From: Bacteroidales bacterium
GTDB taxonomy: Bacteria; Bacteroidota; Bacteroidia; Bacteroidales; ML635J-15
Length of the DNA stretch: 5,231 bases
NCBI GenBank assembly: GCA_023228725.1
Contig: JALOAQ010000156.1
Span: 1-5,231, forward strand
Direction of reading: 5' to 3'
Part shown: positions 1-5,160 of the stretch, piece by piece
How the letters are laid out: every line of letters begins with the position of its first letter
How positions within the stretch are numbered: the first letter of the stretch is position 1
The notes under the pieces: model-generated
What the model was told of the DNA's origin: nothing
What the model saw: the letters and a program-made list of their open reading frames with translations, nothing else
Databases searched by the model: none
Translations under genes and position numbers: made by a program

Positions 1-94
1 CAATATTTTGTTGACCCCAAAAGGTAAGTAATTTCTGGGAATAAGAAAAATTGAAAATGACTAAAAGTAAAAATGTTGTGATTATTGTTTTCAT
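1..94 (-). CDS. Partial secreted protein: N-terminal signal peptide, runs off the left edge
   Basis: An ATG at 94-92 on the minus strand opens a frame with no stop to the window edge, 31 codons long. The translation begins MKTIITTFLLLVIFNFSYSQ: a basic N-terminus, a hydrophobic core at about residues 4-16, and a small/polar stretch ending SYS before Gln. That is a typical Bacteroidota Sec signal peptide, probably cleaved before Q20. No lipobox Cys is visible, so a soluble secreted or periplasmic protein is more likely than a lipoprotein. The start follows an A-rich tract and lies about 20 nt beyond the palindromic repeat at 115-244, the same placement as the other genes of the array. The mature domain lies outside the window, so the function is unknown. 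The fragment is short, but the signal peptide and context make a chance frame unlikely. Confidence 0.62.
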   Translation of the reverse strand, partial: MKTIITTFLLLVIFNFSYSQKLLTFWGQQNI

Positions 95-114
95 TTTTTT
101 TGTTTTTGTTTCAA

Positions 115-244
115 CTAAGGTTCTGGTAGTTTTATGCAGGGCGGATTTTCTCACGTAGTTTTGCACAAAACAACAACTACAAAAGTAGTAAAAATTTTGA
201 TACGAGAAACTTTCTCCGCCATTACATATAACCTGTGTTAGGCG
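115..244. repeat. Imperfect palindromic intergenic repeat, copy 1 (cassette-boundary type)
   Basis: About 130 bp lie between two genes. The outer arms GTTTTATGCAGGGCGGA (129-145) and TCCGCCATTACATATAAC (215-232) are inverted relative to each other with few mismatches. The centre has smaller inverted pieces: GTAGTT 155-160 against AACTAC 175-180, and ACTAC 176-180 against GTAGT 185-189. The right edge is GTTAGGCG (237-244), which on the minus strand reads GCCTAAC and fits the R'' core RYYYAAC of integron attC sites. The left edge has TAAGGTT (116-122), also found at the left edge of the copy at 1918. The repeat follows the stop of the 218-aa gene by 25 nt on the minus strand. It could also be folded as a transcript-end hairpin. 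Confidence 0.6.
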
Positions 245-269
245 TTCGCCTTTGCCTCAATCACATAAT

Positions 270-926
270 TCATATTTCATCTAAATCTTCAAATTTATCA
301 ATTATGAATGGTACTTTATCTCCTTCTTGATACTCTATAACTCCTTCTGCAAGGCTCATAGGTTTATCCCACTTTTCAGAAATAAATTCTATAAGATGAT
401 TTAAATCTTTGATTTGGATTTGGAAATACTCTTCCATTTCATTTGGGAAACACCAATTATCTGGCGAGTAATATGCCAAATCTCCACCTAATAGATTATC
501 AGGGAAATACATTACATAATGACCACCAAGAATATTAGAAGCTTTAGAGAATATTTTACGCCACTCATTTCGTTCAGTCTTGTCGCTTGCCATAAACCAA
601 GGACTCCACCCACATCTCCATCTATCAAAAACAAAAAAGTATTTATTGATTTCGAGTTGTAAACCAAAAGGACCTTCGAGTTCGTAGTTTATAGAATCAG
701 GACAAGGCGACATTATTTCGCTATCTTCTTCAACAAATCGCCAAGAATTAGACTTTAAGTTGTATTGTCTTTCATTGGGATACCACTTATTGAAGATTTC
801 TTTAATAAAGACGGAATCTTCTAATTTTAAAGAGTTCAACAAATCAATAAGTTTTGATTTGTCTTTAATTTCTAAATTTCTAAATGCAATCGAATGATTA
901 CCTATTACTGTTAATTCTACTGCCAT
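270..926 (-). CDS. Hypothetical protein, 218 aa, cytosolic, family not recognised
   Basis: The frame is intact from ATG (926-924) to TGA (272-270). I do not recognise the family. The protein is acidic and has no signal peptide or membrane segment. Its most distinctive part is an aromatic cluster at residues 96-111 (YFFVFDRWRCGWSPWF), followed by a second aromatic/Gly stretch at about 134-161 (GGHYVMYFPDNL, then YYSPDNWCF). This suggests a compact alpha/beta domain with a Trp-rich core. The C-terminal quarter is rich in Glu and Asp and ends DKFEDLDEI. The start is supported by the A-rich, Shine-Dalgarno-free upstream tract and by its position 35 nt after the repeat at 962-1105. That gap leaves little room for a promoter, so the gene may depend on readthrough from upstream. 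It stands alone between two repeats, like a one-gene cassette. A defence or immunity role is possible from that context but has no support in the sequence. Confidence 0.8.
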   Translation of the reverse strand: MAVELTVIGNHSIAFRNLEIKDKSKLIDLLNSLKLEDSVFIKEIFNKWYPNERQYNLKSNSWRFVEEDSEIMSPCPDSINYELEGPFGLQLEINKYFFVFDRWRCGWSPWFMASDKTERNEWRKIFSKASNILGGHYVMYFPDNLLGGDLAYYSPDNWCFPNEMEEYFQIQIKDLNHLIEFISEKWDKPMSLAEGVIEYQEGDKVPFIIDKFEDLDEI

Positions 927-961
927 TTTATTTGTTTTTTTCTAATTTTTTACATTTATTG

Positions 962-1105
962 TTAGTGTTGCCCGGTGGTTTTGAGGCTTCGCGTTCGGGC
1001 GGATTCTACTGTGAATTTTGAAACTAAACACCAACTTTCAAATATACTAAAAATTTTAAATCGAAGCAATAAACCCGCCTGATGCAAAACCACTTGTTAT
1101 ATGCC
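962..1105. repeat. Imperfect palindromic intergenic repeat, copy 2 (cassette-boundary type)
   Basis: About 144 bp lie between the 218-aa and 246-aa genes. Inverted arms include GTGGTTTTG (975-983) against CAAAACCAC (1085-1093), perfect over 9 bp, then GGCGG (998-1002) against CCGCC (1075-1079), and GCTTC (986-990) against GAAGC (1063-1067). The left arm carries extra bases (984-997) relative to the right, so the fold has bulges. The left edge TTAGTGTTGC (962-971) aligns with TTAAGGTTGC of the copy at 1918. The right edge GTTATATGCC (1096-1105) aligns with GTTATAGCC of that copy. The repeat starts 32 nt after the stop of the 246-aa gene and ends 35 nt before the start of the 218-aa gene. It is visibly richer in G+C than the flanking DNA. 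Confidence 0.65.
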
Positions 1106-1137
1106 ACCTTTTCTGTCTTTAAATTCTTTGCCAAAAG

Positions 1138-1878
1138 TCATTCGCTGTCCTTCTTTAAATAGTCCAAAACTTTTTCTGTGTCAATGTCAGCCAATATTCG
1201 TAAACAGTTTTGTGTCCAAATGAAAAATGCAAATTGTGGTTCTAAAAGAAAGCAAACTTTATTAATAGCATTTCCGTGATTTAAAATGGACTTTGAACTG
1301 CTCCAGTTTGTGAGCATCAAGTTTAGAAACTGTTCTCCTACAACGCTATCATTTTTGGGGTTGTGACGCTGTGAATAATCTTCGTAAAGCCAATATATGC
1401 TGTATTCACCTTTAGTTGCAGCAATGTTGTCCCATTTAGATGTTTTGTTAATAATGGAATTACGAATGTGGTGATCAAGAGCAAAGGCAATGCAATTGTA
1501 GTCGGTTTCCTTTTCAAGGTTGACTATTGTCTTGAAGGATTGATTGGCAAAAAAGTCAACACCGAGGCGGCGAAGTTTGTTACCTGTCCACATTAATAAC
1601 GTTTCAGATGTTGAGTGCAATGTGGCGGCGTAGTTAAACACATTTGCCTGTCCGTTGAATGGCAAAGAAAACTTTTCTGAGCCTTCTCTTTTGGTTAACT
1701 GAATAATACAGTTACCAATTTTTGCAAATAGTTCTTTTCTGTCCGTGGCAGTACCGAAATCTGTCGCAGGATTACTGCTCTTACAAGAGCTTGCGCCTTC
1801 AATTAAATGTTTGAAGTTCTCTTGTAGAGTTTTTCTAATTGGCCTTTCGTCAATCCAAAATATTTTTCCGTATCCCAT
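1138..1878 (-). CDS. Hypothetical protein, 246 aa, cytosolic, family not recognised
   Basis: The frame is intact from ATG (1878-1876) to TGA (1140-1138). I do not recognise the family. The protein has no signal peptide and no clear transmembrane segment. Visible landmarks are an N-terminal MGYGKIFWIDERPIRK segment, a Ser/Thr/Asp-rich linker at about residues 30-47, and a central stretch with LDHHIRN at 134-140. An aromatic motif YWLYEDYSQRHNP follows at 162-174, and then a hydrophobic/aromatic segment FAFFIWTQNCLRIL at 216-229. Seven or so mid-to-late aromatic residues suggest a folded globular domain. Base composition is visibly less AT-rich than the neighbouring radical SAM operon, which points to a separate origin. 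The start lies 39 nt beyond the repeat at 1918-2061, with no convincing promoter in between. The gene sits alone between two repeats. The HH pair and acidic residues could bind metal, but that is not a motif I can name. Confidence 0.78.
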   Translation of the reverse strand: MGYGKIFWIDERPIRKTLQENFKHLIEGASSCKSSNPATDFGTATDRKELFAKIGNCIIQLTKREGSEKFSLPFNGQANVFNYAATLHSTSETLLMWTGNKLRRLGVDFFANQSFKTIVNLEKETDYNCIAFALDHHIRNSIINKTSKWDNIAATKGEYSIYWLYEDYSQRHNPKNDSVVGEQFLNLMLTNWSSSKSILNHGNAINKVCFLLEPQFAFFIWTQNCLRILADIDTEKVLDYLKKDSE

Positions 1879-1917
1879 TTGTCTATTTATTTGTTTAGTC
1901 GATGCATGTGTCGGTGT

Positions 1918-2061
1918 TTAAGGTTGCTTATAACGGACAGCGGTATGTTTTGTTGCCGACTTCGGAGCACGTCACTGTCAACCCGTAAGAATGTTTGAAG
2001 CGAGCCACAGTCGTTGATTTCAGCACTATCTCGGCAATAAAATATACCGCATGTTATAGCC
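1918..2061. repeat. Imperfect palindromic intergenic repeat, copy 3 (best-preserved arms)
   Basis: About 144 bp separate the radical SAM operon from the 246-aa gene. The inner arms at 1940-1959 (GCGGTATGTTTTGTTGCCGA) and 2031-2050 are complementary at 18 of 20 positions, and the two mismatches would be wobble pairs. The outer ends TATAAC (1929-1934) and GTTATA (2053-2058) extend the palindrome, with a 5-base against 2-base bulge between. The loop of about 71 nt (1960-2030) contains short secondary inverted pieces. The left edge TTAAGGTTGC (1918-1927) and right edge GTTATAGCC (2053-2061) match the corresponding edges of copy 2. On the minus strand the repeat lies 86 nt after the radical SAM stop and 39 nt before the next start. 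A 62-codon frame crosses it but is not credible as a gene. Confidence 0.72.
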
Positions 2062-2091
2062 AGTGGTACTTTCAATCAAACGATTATCAAA

Positions 2092-2108
2092 TATTTTTTT
2101 GCTAATTT
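2092..2108. repeat. Left member of a T-tract inverted repeat flanking the three-gene operon
   Basis: The plus strand reads TA, seven T, then GCTAATTT. Its reverse complement with one extra A recurs at 5143-5160, so the two copies are inverted and bracket the operon about 3 kb apart. This copy lies in the 3' non-coding stretch between the radical SAM stop (2148) and the repeat at 1918-2061. AT-rich low complexity makes chance possible. The shared GCTAATTT beside the T-tract is the non-trivial part. Confidence 0.35.
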
Positions 2109-2147
2109 TTAATATCAATAGAATGTAGTAACGGCAACATATCATGT

Positions 2148-3485
2148 TTAACTTGAATTTTCATTTAATGTCGGTATTTTAACATCTTTATTATAAAGAA
2201 GATTTTCAATTTTATCTCTAATAACATTCATAATCTTAGTTTCATCGTTAAAATAAATACAATAATCATTACCGTTATTTTCAAGTGCTTGTTGAGAACA
2301 TCCTCCTATACAAATTGGGAATATTTTACAAGAAAAGCAAGTTTTATTTTTGAATTTTATATGCATCCTTTTTTCCAAGAATTCATTTATCCAAATAATA
2401 TAACCATTCTCATCTATAAAACCTTCTCTATTGGCTGGATTAAAATCTCTAGCGGTGCATTTATAAATATCTCCATTATAATTAATAATAAGGCTGTTTC
2501 TTTTATCTGCATAACATGGGTCAATTAAATTATTCATGTTATTTTTATGGTTTACATTGAAACCTTCTTCTTTGAATTGTAAAATAGTTTTGTATAGAAT
2601 TTCATCTATATTTAAACCATTTTCATTTTGCCATACTCTTTGAAAATCAAAAACAAGATAATTATCCTTAATGTCGGGTGTTAAATCATTAAAATCGTTT
2701 AGTATTTTACTTAAATGAGTAATATTTTTATCTGTGTAATTAATCCGAACTCTGACAAAAAAGAGATTATTCAATAGTAGCCTTATATTTTTTATTATCT
2801 TTGTATAACTATCTTTTATAGTTTTATTATATCGAGTGATATTGTGATCATTTTTAAATCCGTCTAAAGTAATTTGAAAACTAGGGGAAATATTATTTTT
2901 TAAGAAATAGTCGATTAAAAAGTCATTAACTAGAAAACCATTTGTTGTAAAATTAACATTGTTCAAAACACCGAACTTATTACAATTAAAAATAAAATTG
3001 TCAATTAATGGAATTACATTTTTTCTGAAAAACAATAAGGGTTCACCACCAAAAAATGATAATGAAAAACTTTTTAGAGATGGATTCTCATTGAATAAAT
3101 TATTTAAATATTTTTCAATCTTTATTAGTGTAATAGTATCTATTTTTGAATTTTTGATTTTCTTTTCATAACAATACCAACAATTAAAATTGCAATTCAT
3201 TGTTGGGTTAACAAATAATATGAATTCTTTCTTATTTTCGTCTATGATAGTTCGTAAATTTATTATATCCTTAACCTCATCAACAGAATTATCGATAATA
3301 AATTTGTGCCTTATTAAATAATAAAAAAGTGAAGGATGATGATTTTCTATATCATCAATATCATTTGACGATTTTAATAGTAAATGTACCTTTGGGTCTA
3401 AAAGAATTACTTTATTATGGTAAGAATTAAATAAAGCAAATTGATCACGATACTCTAAAATTGAATTAAACTGACTGAATTTCAT
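2148..3485 (-). CDS. Radical SAM/SPASM peptide- or protein-modifying enzyme
   Basis: This 445-aa protein is a complete radical S-adenosylmethionine enzyme with a C-terminal SPASM domain. Residues 1-85 form an N-terminal segment that may bind the substrate leader. Residues 98-105 give the [4Fe-4S] motif CNFNCWYC (C98, C102, C105), which reductively cleaves SAM. FFGGEP at 144-149 is the SAM-contacting GGEP motif, and QITLDG at 204-209 is a conserved barrel strand. The SPASM region has C324-x13-G-x4-C343, then C383-x2-C386-x5-C392-x3-C396 and C409, the usual ligands for two auxiliary clusters. Family members make thioether, C-C or related crosslinks in ribosomal peptides, or oxidise Cys/Ser as in anaerobic sulfatase maturation. 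It is the last gene of the operon, 9 nt after the FGE-like gene stop. The likely substrate is the Cys-rich tail of the 289-aa protein, which is an inference from context. Activity should be cytoplasmic. No residue of the core motifs is missing. Confidence 0.93.
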   Translation of the reverse strand: MKFSQFNSILEYRDQFALFNSYHNKVILLDPKVHLLLKSSNDIDDIENHHPSLFYYLIRHKFIIDNSVDEVKDIINLRTIIDENKKEFILFVNPTMNCNFNCWYCYEKKIKNSKIDTITLIKIEKYLNNLFNENPSLKSFSLSFFGGEPLLFFRKNVIPLIDNFIFNCNKFGVLNNVNFTTNGFLVNDFLIDYFLKNNISPSFQITLDGFKNDHNITRYNKTIKDSYTKIIKNIRLLLNNLFFVRVRINYTDKNITHLSKILNDFNDLTPDIKDNYLVFDFQRVWQNENGLNIDEILYKTILQFKEEGFNVNHKNNMNNLIDPCYADKRNSLIINYNGDIYKCTARDFNPANREGFIDENGYIIWINEFLEKRMHIKFKNKTCFSCKIFPICIGGCSQQALENNGNDYCIYFNDETKIMNVIRDKIENLLYNKDVKIPTLNENSS

Positions 3486-3494
3486 TAAATAAAC

Positions 3495-4184
3495 TCATTT
3501 TTCTTTAATTACAATAAAAAATCTAAACCCAATAAATGGAGTACTTTTTTCATTATAATAGTAATCTAACTTTAAAAGATCAATCCCATTTTTCCAATCA
3601 CCCCCTTTAGCTAAACCTTTAGTACTAGTCATTTCTTTAACACTGCCTAAAATATTGTAAAAGCTATATTTTTCTTTATATGTATCAATAGGACTTACTG
3701 AATACTTTATTTGTTTGTAGTTTTTTTTCGATGCTGCATAAAAATAAAATAAATCCCATTCTTCTTTCGATGGTAAACAAATTTCAACCTTATTGTATTT
3801 TCTTTTAGGAAAATTGTTATAGCATTCTGTGAGCCATTTGCAAAATAATGTAGCTCCTTCATAACTTATATTTACGACAGGATAGTTAAGATATGCTGGA
3901 TGTAGTTGATATAATTCAACTAATGGAGCTTCCATGTATTCAGGCAAAATCCAATTTATTGAATCTATTTCTAATAATGAGTAATTAGAATCATTTTTTA
4001 TTTGTTTTGATAAAAATAAATTATAGAGTTCATTACTCGTTTCATATTTGTTCACATATATAGTATCGTTTATTTTAATAAAATTTTTCTCAATTTTTTT
4101 CATTGATAAGGCTTTCGGTTGGCAGTAGCTGTAAATAGAAAAAAATATAAAAATTAATGAGCAATATATTGATATTGTTTTCAT
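3495..4184 (-). CDS. Exported FGE-sulfatase-fold (SUMF1/GldK-like) protein lacking the catalytic Cys pair
   Basis: With the start at 4184 the protein has 229 aa and begins MKTISIYCSLIFIFFSIYSY, a Sec signal peptide ending near SYC|Q (residues 19-22). The last residues before that Cys do not make a good lipobox. The rest follows the FGE-sulfatase (SUMF1-type) domain in order: YVNKYETSNELY (43-54, family YEVTN), PVVNISYEGATLFCKWL (102-118, family PVVNVSWxDA..YC.WL), CLPSKEEWDLFYFYAA (136-151, family RLPTEAEWEYAA), NILGSVKEM (177-185, family GNVWEW), KGGDWKN (193-199, family GGSW) and GFRFF (219-223, family GFR). True FGEs have two active-site cysteines between the GGSW and GFR motifs. Here that stretch (196-229) has no Cys, so formylglycine formation is unlikely. 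A structural, binding or non-heme-iron role, as in GldK/GldJ or EgtB/PvdO relatives, is possible. A longer frame from 4232 would overlap the upstream gene and bury the signal peptide, so it was not chosen. The gene starts 11 nt after its upstream neighbour. Confidence 0.82.
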   Translation of the reverse strand: MKTISIYCSLIFIFFSIYSYCQPKALSMKKIEKNFIKINDTIYVNKYETSNELYNLFLSKQIKNDSNYSLLEIDSINWILPEYMEAPLVELYQLHPAYLNYPVVNISYEGATLFCKWLTECYNNFPKRKYNKVEICLPSKEEWDLFYFYAASKKNYKQIKYSVSPIDTYKEKYSFYNILGSVKEMTSTKGLAKGGDWKNGIDLLKLDYYYNEKSTPFIGFRFFIVIKEK

Positions 4185-4195
4185 AATTGTAAATT

Positions 4196-5065
4196 TTATT
4201 TTTTGACAACAAGTGTACAATTGTTTGTACATGTATTAGAACAAGAACCAGTATTGGAACAAGTATTTGTTCCAGAATTTGAGCATTTTCTCTTATTTGA
4301 GCAATAACTATTTGAGCTAGCCATTAAACTATTATGTGTATTTTCGCCAATTACATCAGAAAATCCACCTGATATTTGATTTGGTTGGATCCTAGGTACC
4401 CATTTAAAAATTACTTTACCAGCACCTAATGTCAATGAACCAATGAGTGATGAAACTATTTCAACAGTTACAATATCAGTAGTAGGTGCAATTAAACCCC
4501 TTTCACTACAACTTGATCCTACTAATGCACCTTCAATACATGAAGTCAACCAAAATGGAATATTAATATAGTTTTGAGGTAATTCAGGTTGGAAGAATTT
4601 TTTCCAGTCGCCAGGGTCATTAACTTTCTTGAGCCAATATTCATAAATATTTTTACCACTTTCAATTCCTAACATCAATGGAGTTATCTGATCTGTTGAG
4701 AGATTAGAAGAAACAACATTATCTTCGATGTCAGTCAGCCAAGCACCAAGAGCATTAATAGGAGTATTATCAGTAGTTGTCTCACCAAGTAACATGTCAA
4801 CAAAAACCATTTGGTGGAAATTAAACATAGTGCCTAAAACTTTTTGATTGTTATAGGCATTAATAATGTTAAAAACTATAGATTTGATTTCAAGTTCAAG
4901 TTGAGTTGTTGCTTGTGAGTAATAAATTTTCTGAATATACTTATAAATTATCTCCGCTAGTTCTTCCTCTGTTGAGTTAGAGTTTAAAGATTTAGCAATT
5001 TCGTCCATTCCCTTAATTAATTGACCACCAATTAACGGATAAGGATTAAAAGTCTTTGTTCCCAT
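4196..5065 (-). CDS. 289-aa protein with six-Cys, Ser/Thr/Asn-rich tail; candidate radical SAM substrate
   Basis: This is the first gene of the operon, from ATG (5065-5063) to TAA (4198-4196). I do not recognise the family of the main domain. Residues 1-170 look soluble and mostly helical, with an acidic helix at about 31-50. Residues 196-222 are hydrophobic and Gly/Ser-containing (VSSLIGSLTLGAGKVIF) and could be a membrane or amphipathic segment. Residues 250-283 form a low-complexity tail with Cys at 255, 261, 269, 275, 279 and 283 (C-x5-C-x7-C-x5-C-x3-C-x3-C). Each Cys except the last is followed by Ser/Thr-Asn, and the protein ends TLVVKK. Two other Cys are at 176 and 186. There is no N-terminal signal peptide. 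A terminal Cys repeat next to a SPASM enzyme fits a thioether-type RiPP precursor such as the ranthipeptides. The length far exceeds ordinary precursors, so it may instead be a structural or toxin-like protein that is modified in place. A metal-binding or disulfide tail is the main alternative. Confidence 0.85.
   Translation of the reverse strand: MGTKTFNPYPLIGGQLIKGMDEIAKSLNSNSTEEELAEIIYKYIQKIYYSQATTQLELEIKSIVFNIINAYNNQKVLGTMFNFHQMVFVDMLLGETTTDNTPINALGAWLTDIEDNVVSSNLSTDQITPLMLGIESGKNIYEYWLKKVNDPGDWKKFFQPELPQNYINIPFWLTSCIEGALVGSSCSERGLIAPTTDIVTVEIVSSLIGSLTLGAGKVIFKWVPRIQPNQISGGFSDVIGENTHNSLMASSNSYCSNKRKCSNSGTNTCSNTGSCSNTCTNNCTLVVKK
4214..4231 (-). other. Perfect 7-bp hairpin inside the Cys-tail coding sequence, near the operon junction
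   Basis: TGTACAA (4214-4220), a 4-nt loop, then TTGTACA (4225-4231) is a perfect inverted repeat. It lies in the last codons of the 289-aa gene, about 30 nt before the start of the FGE-like gene. In the mRNA it could fold as a small stem-loop. No T-tract follows, so it is not a standard terminator. It may simply follow from the repetitive Cys/Asn/Thr codons. Confidence 0.35.
4256..4273 (-). other. Second perfect 7-bp, 4-nt-loop hairpin in the Cys-tail coding sequence
   Basis: GGAACAA (4256-4262), loop GTAT, then TTGTTCC (4267-4273) is a perfect inverted repeat 24 nt from the hairpin at 4214-4231, with the same stem and loop sizes. It covers the codons around Cys 269. Together the two stems could slow ribosomes, attenuate transcription or protect the mRNA end between the substrate-like gene and the downstream enzymes. 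Codon repetition (TGTTC, AATAC) is an alternative cause. Confidence 0.35.
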
Positions 5066-5079
5066 AATTGAAAAATTTT

Positions 5080-5108
5080 AAGTTAAACAAATGATTCTGA
5101 TTTAACTT
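5080..5108. promoter_or_regulatory. Inverted repeat AAGTTAAA-13 nt-TTTAACTT upstream of the operon
   Basis: AAGTTAAA (5080-5087) and TTTAACTT (5101-5108) are perfect 8-bp inverted arms around a 13-nt spacer, and they end 15 nt before the start codon of the 289-aa gene. The size and position fit a dimeric-regulator operator or a weak 5'-UTR stem-loop. The arms are AT-only except for one G/C pair, so chance cannot be excluded. Confidence 0.3.
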
Positions 5109-5142
5109 GTAAAATTAAATACTATATTTCAGACTACCAAAT

Positions 5143-5160
5143 AAATTAGCAAAAAAAATA
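5143..5160. repeat. Right member of a T-tract inverted repeat flanking the three-gene operon
   Basis: The plus strand reads AAATTAGC, eight A, then TA. It is the reverse complement of 2092-2108 apart from one extra base in the homopolymer. It lies in the operon leader, between the partial palindromic repeat and the first gene. The two copies bracket the whole operon in inverted orientation. Confidence 0.35.

Noticed and set aside
57..158. 33-codon plus-strand frame with a hydrophobic stretch
   Set aside because: It runs into the palindromic repeat and is opposite the minus-strand signal-peptide start at 94, which fits the direction and spacing of the array.
1918..2061. Palindrome as a simple rho-independent terminator
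   Set aside because: It is far too long, its loop of about 71 nt is too large, and no T-tract follows on the minus strand. The shared ends with other copies point to a repeat family instead.
115..2061. CRISPR array
   Set aside because: The repeats are too long, diverged and palindromic, and they are separated by whole genes rather than short spacers.
1887..2075. 62-codon minus-strand frame
   Set aside because: It lies almost wholly inside the palindromic repeat at 1918-2061, its translation looks non-protein-like, and it is explained by the lower AT content of the repeat.
2289..2528. 79-codon plus-strand frame
   Set aside because: It is antisense to the SPASM coding region of the radical SAM gene, which has clear motifs.
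2959..3171. 70-codon plus-strand frame
   Set aside because: It is antisense to the radical SAM core, including the GGEP motif region. Its Phe/Ile/Lys-rich translation is typical of AT-rich antisense.
4185..4232. Upstream start for the FGE-like protein (16 extra residues, MYKQLYTCC...)
   Set aside because: It would overlap the tail of the 289-aa gene and place a charged, Cys-containing stretch before an otherwise normal signal peptide. The ATG at 4184 fits better.
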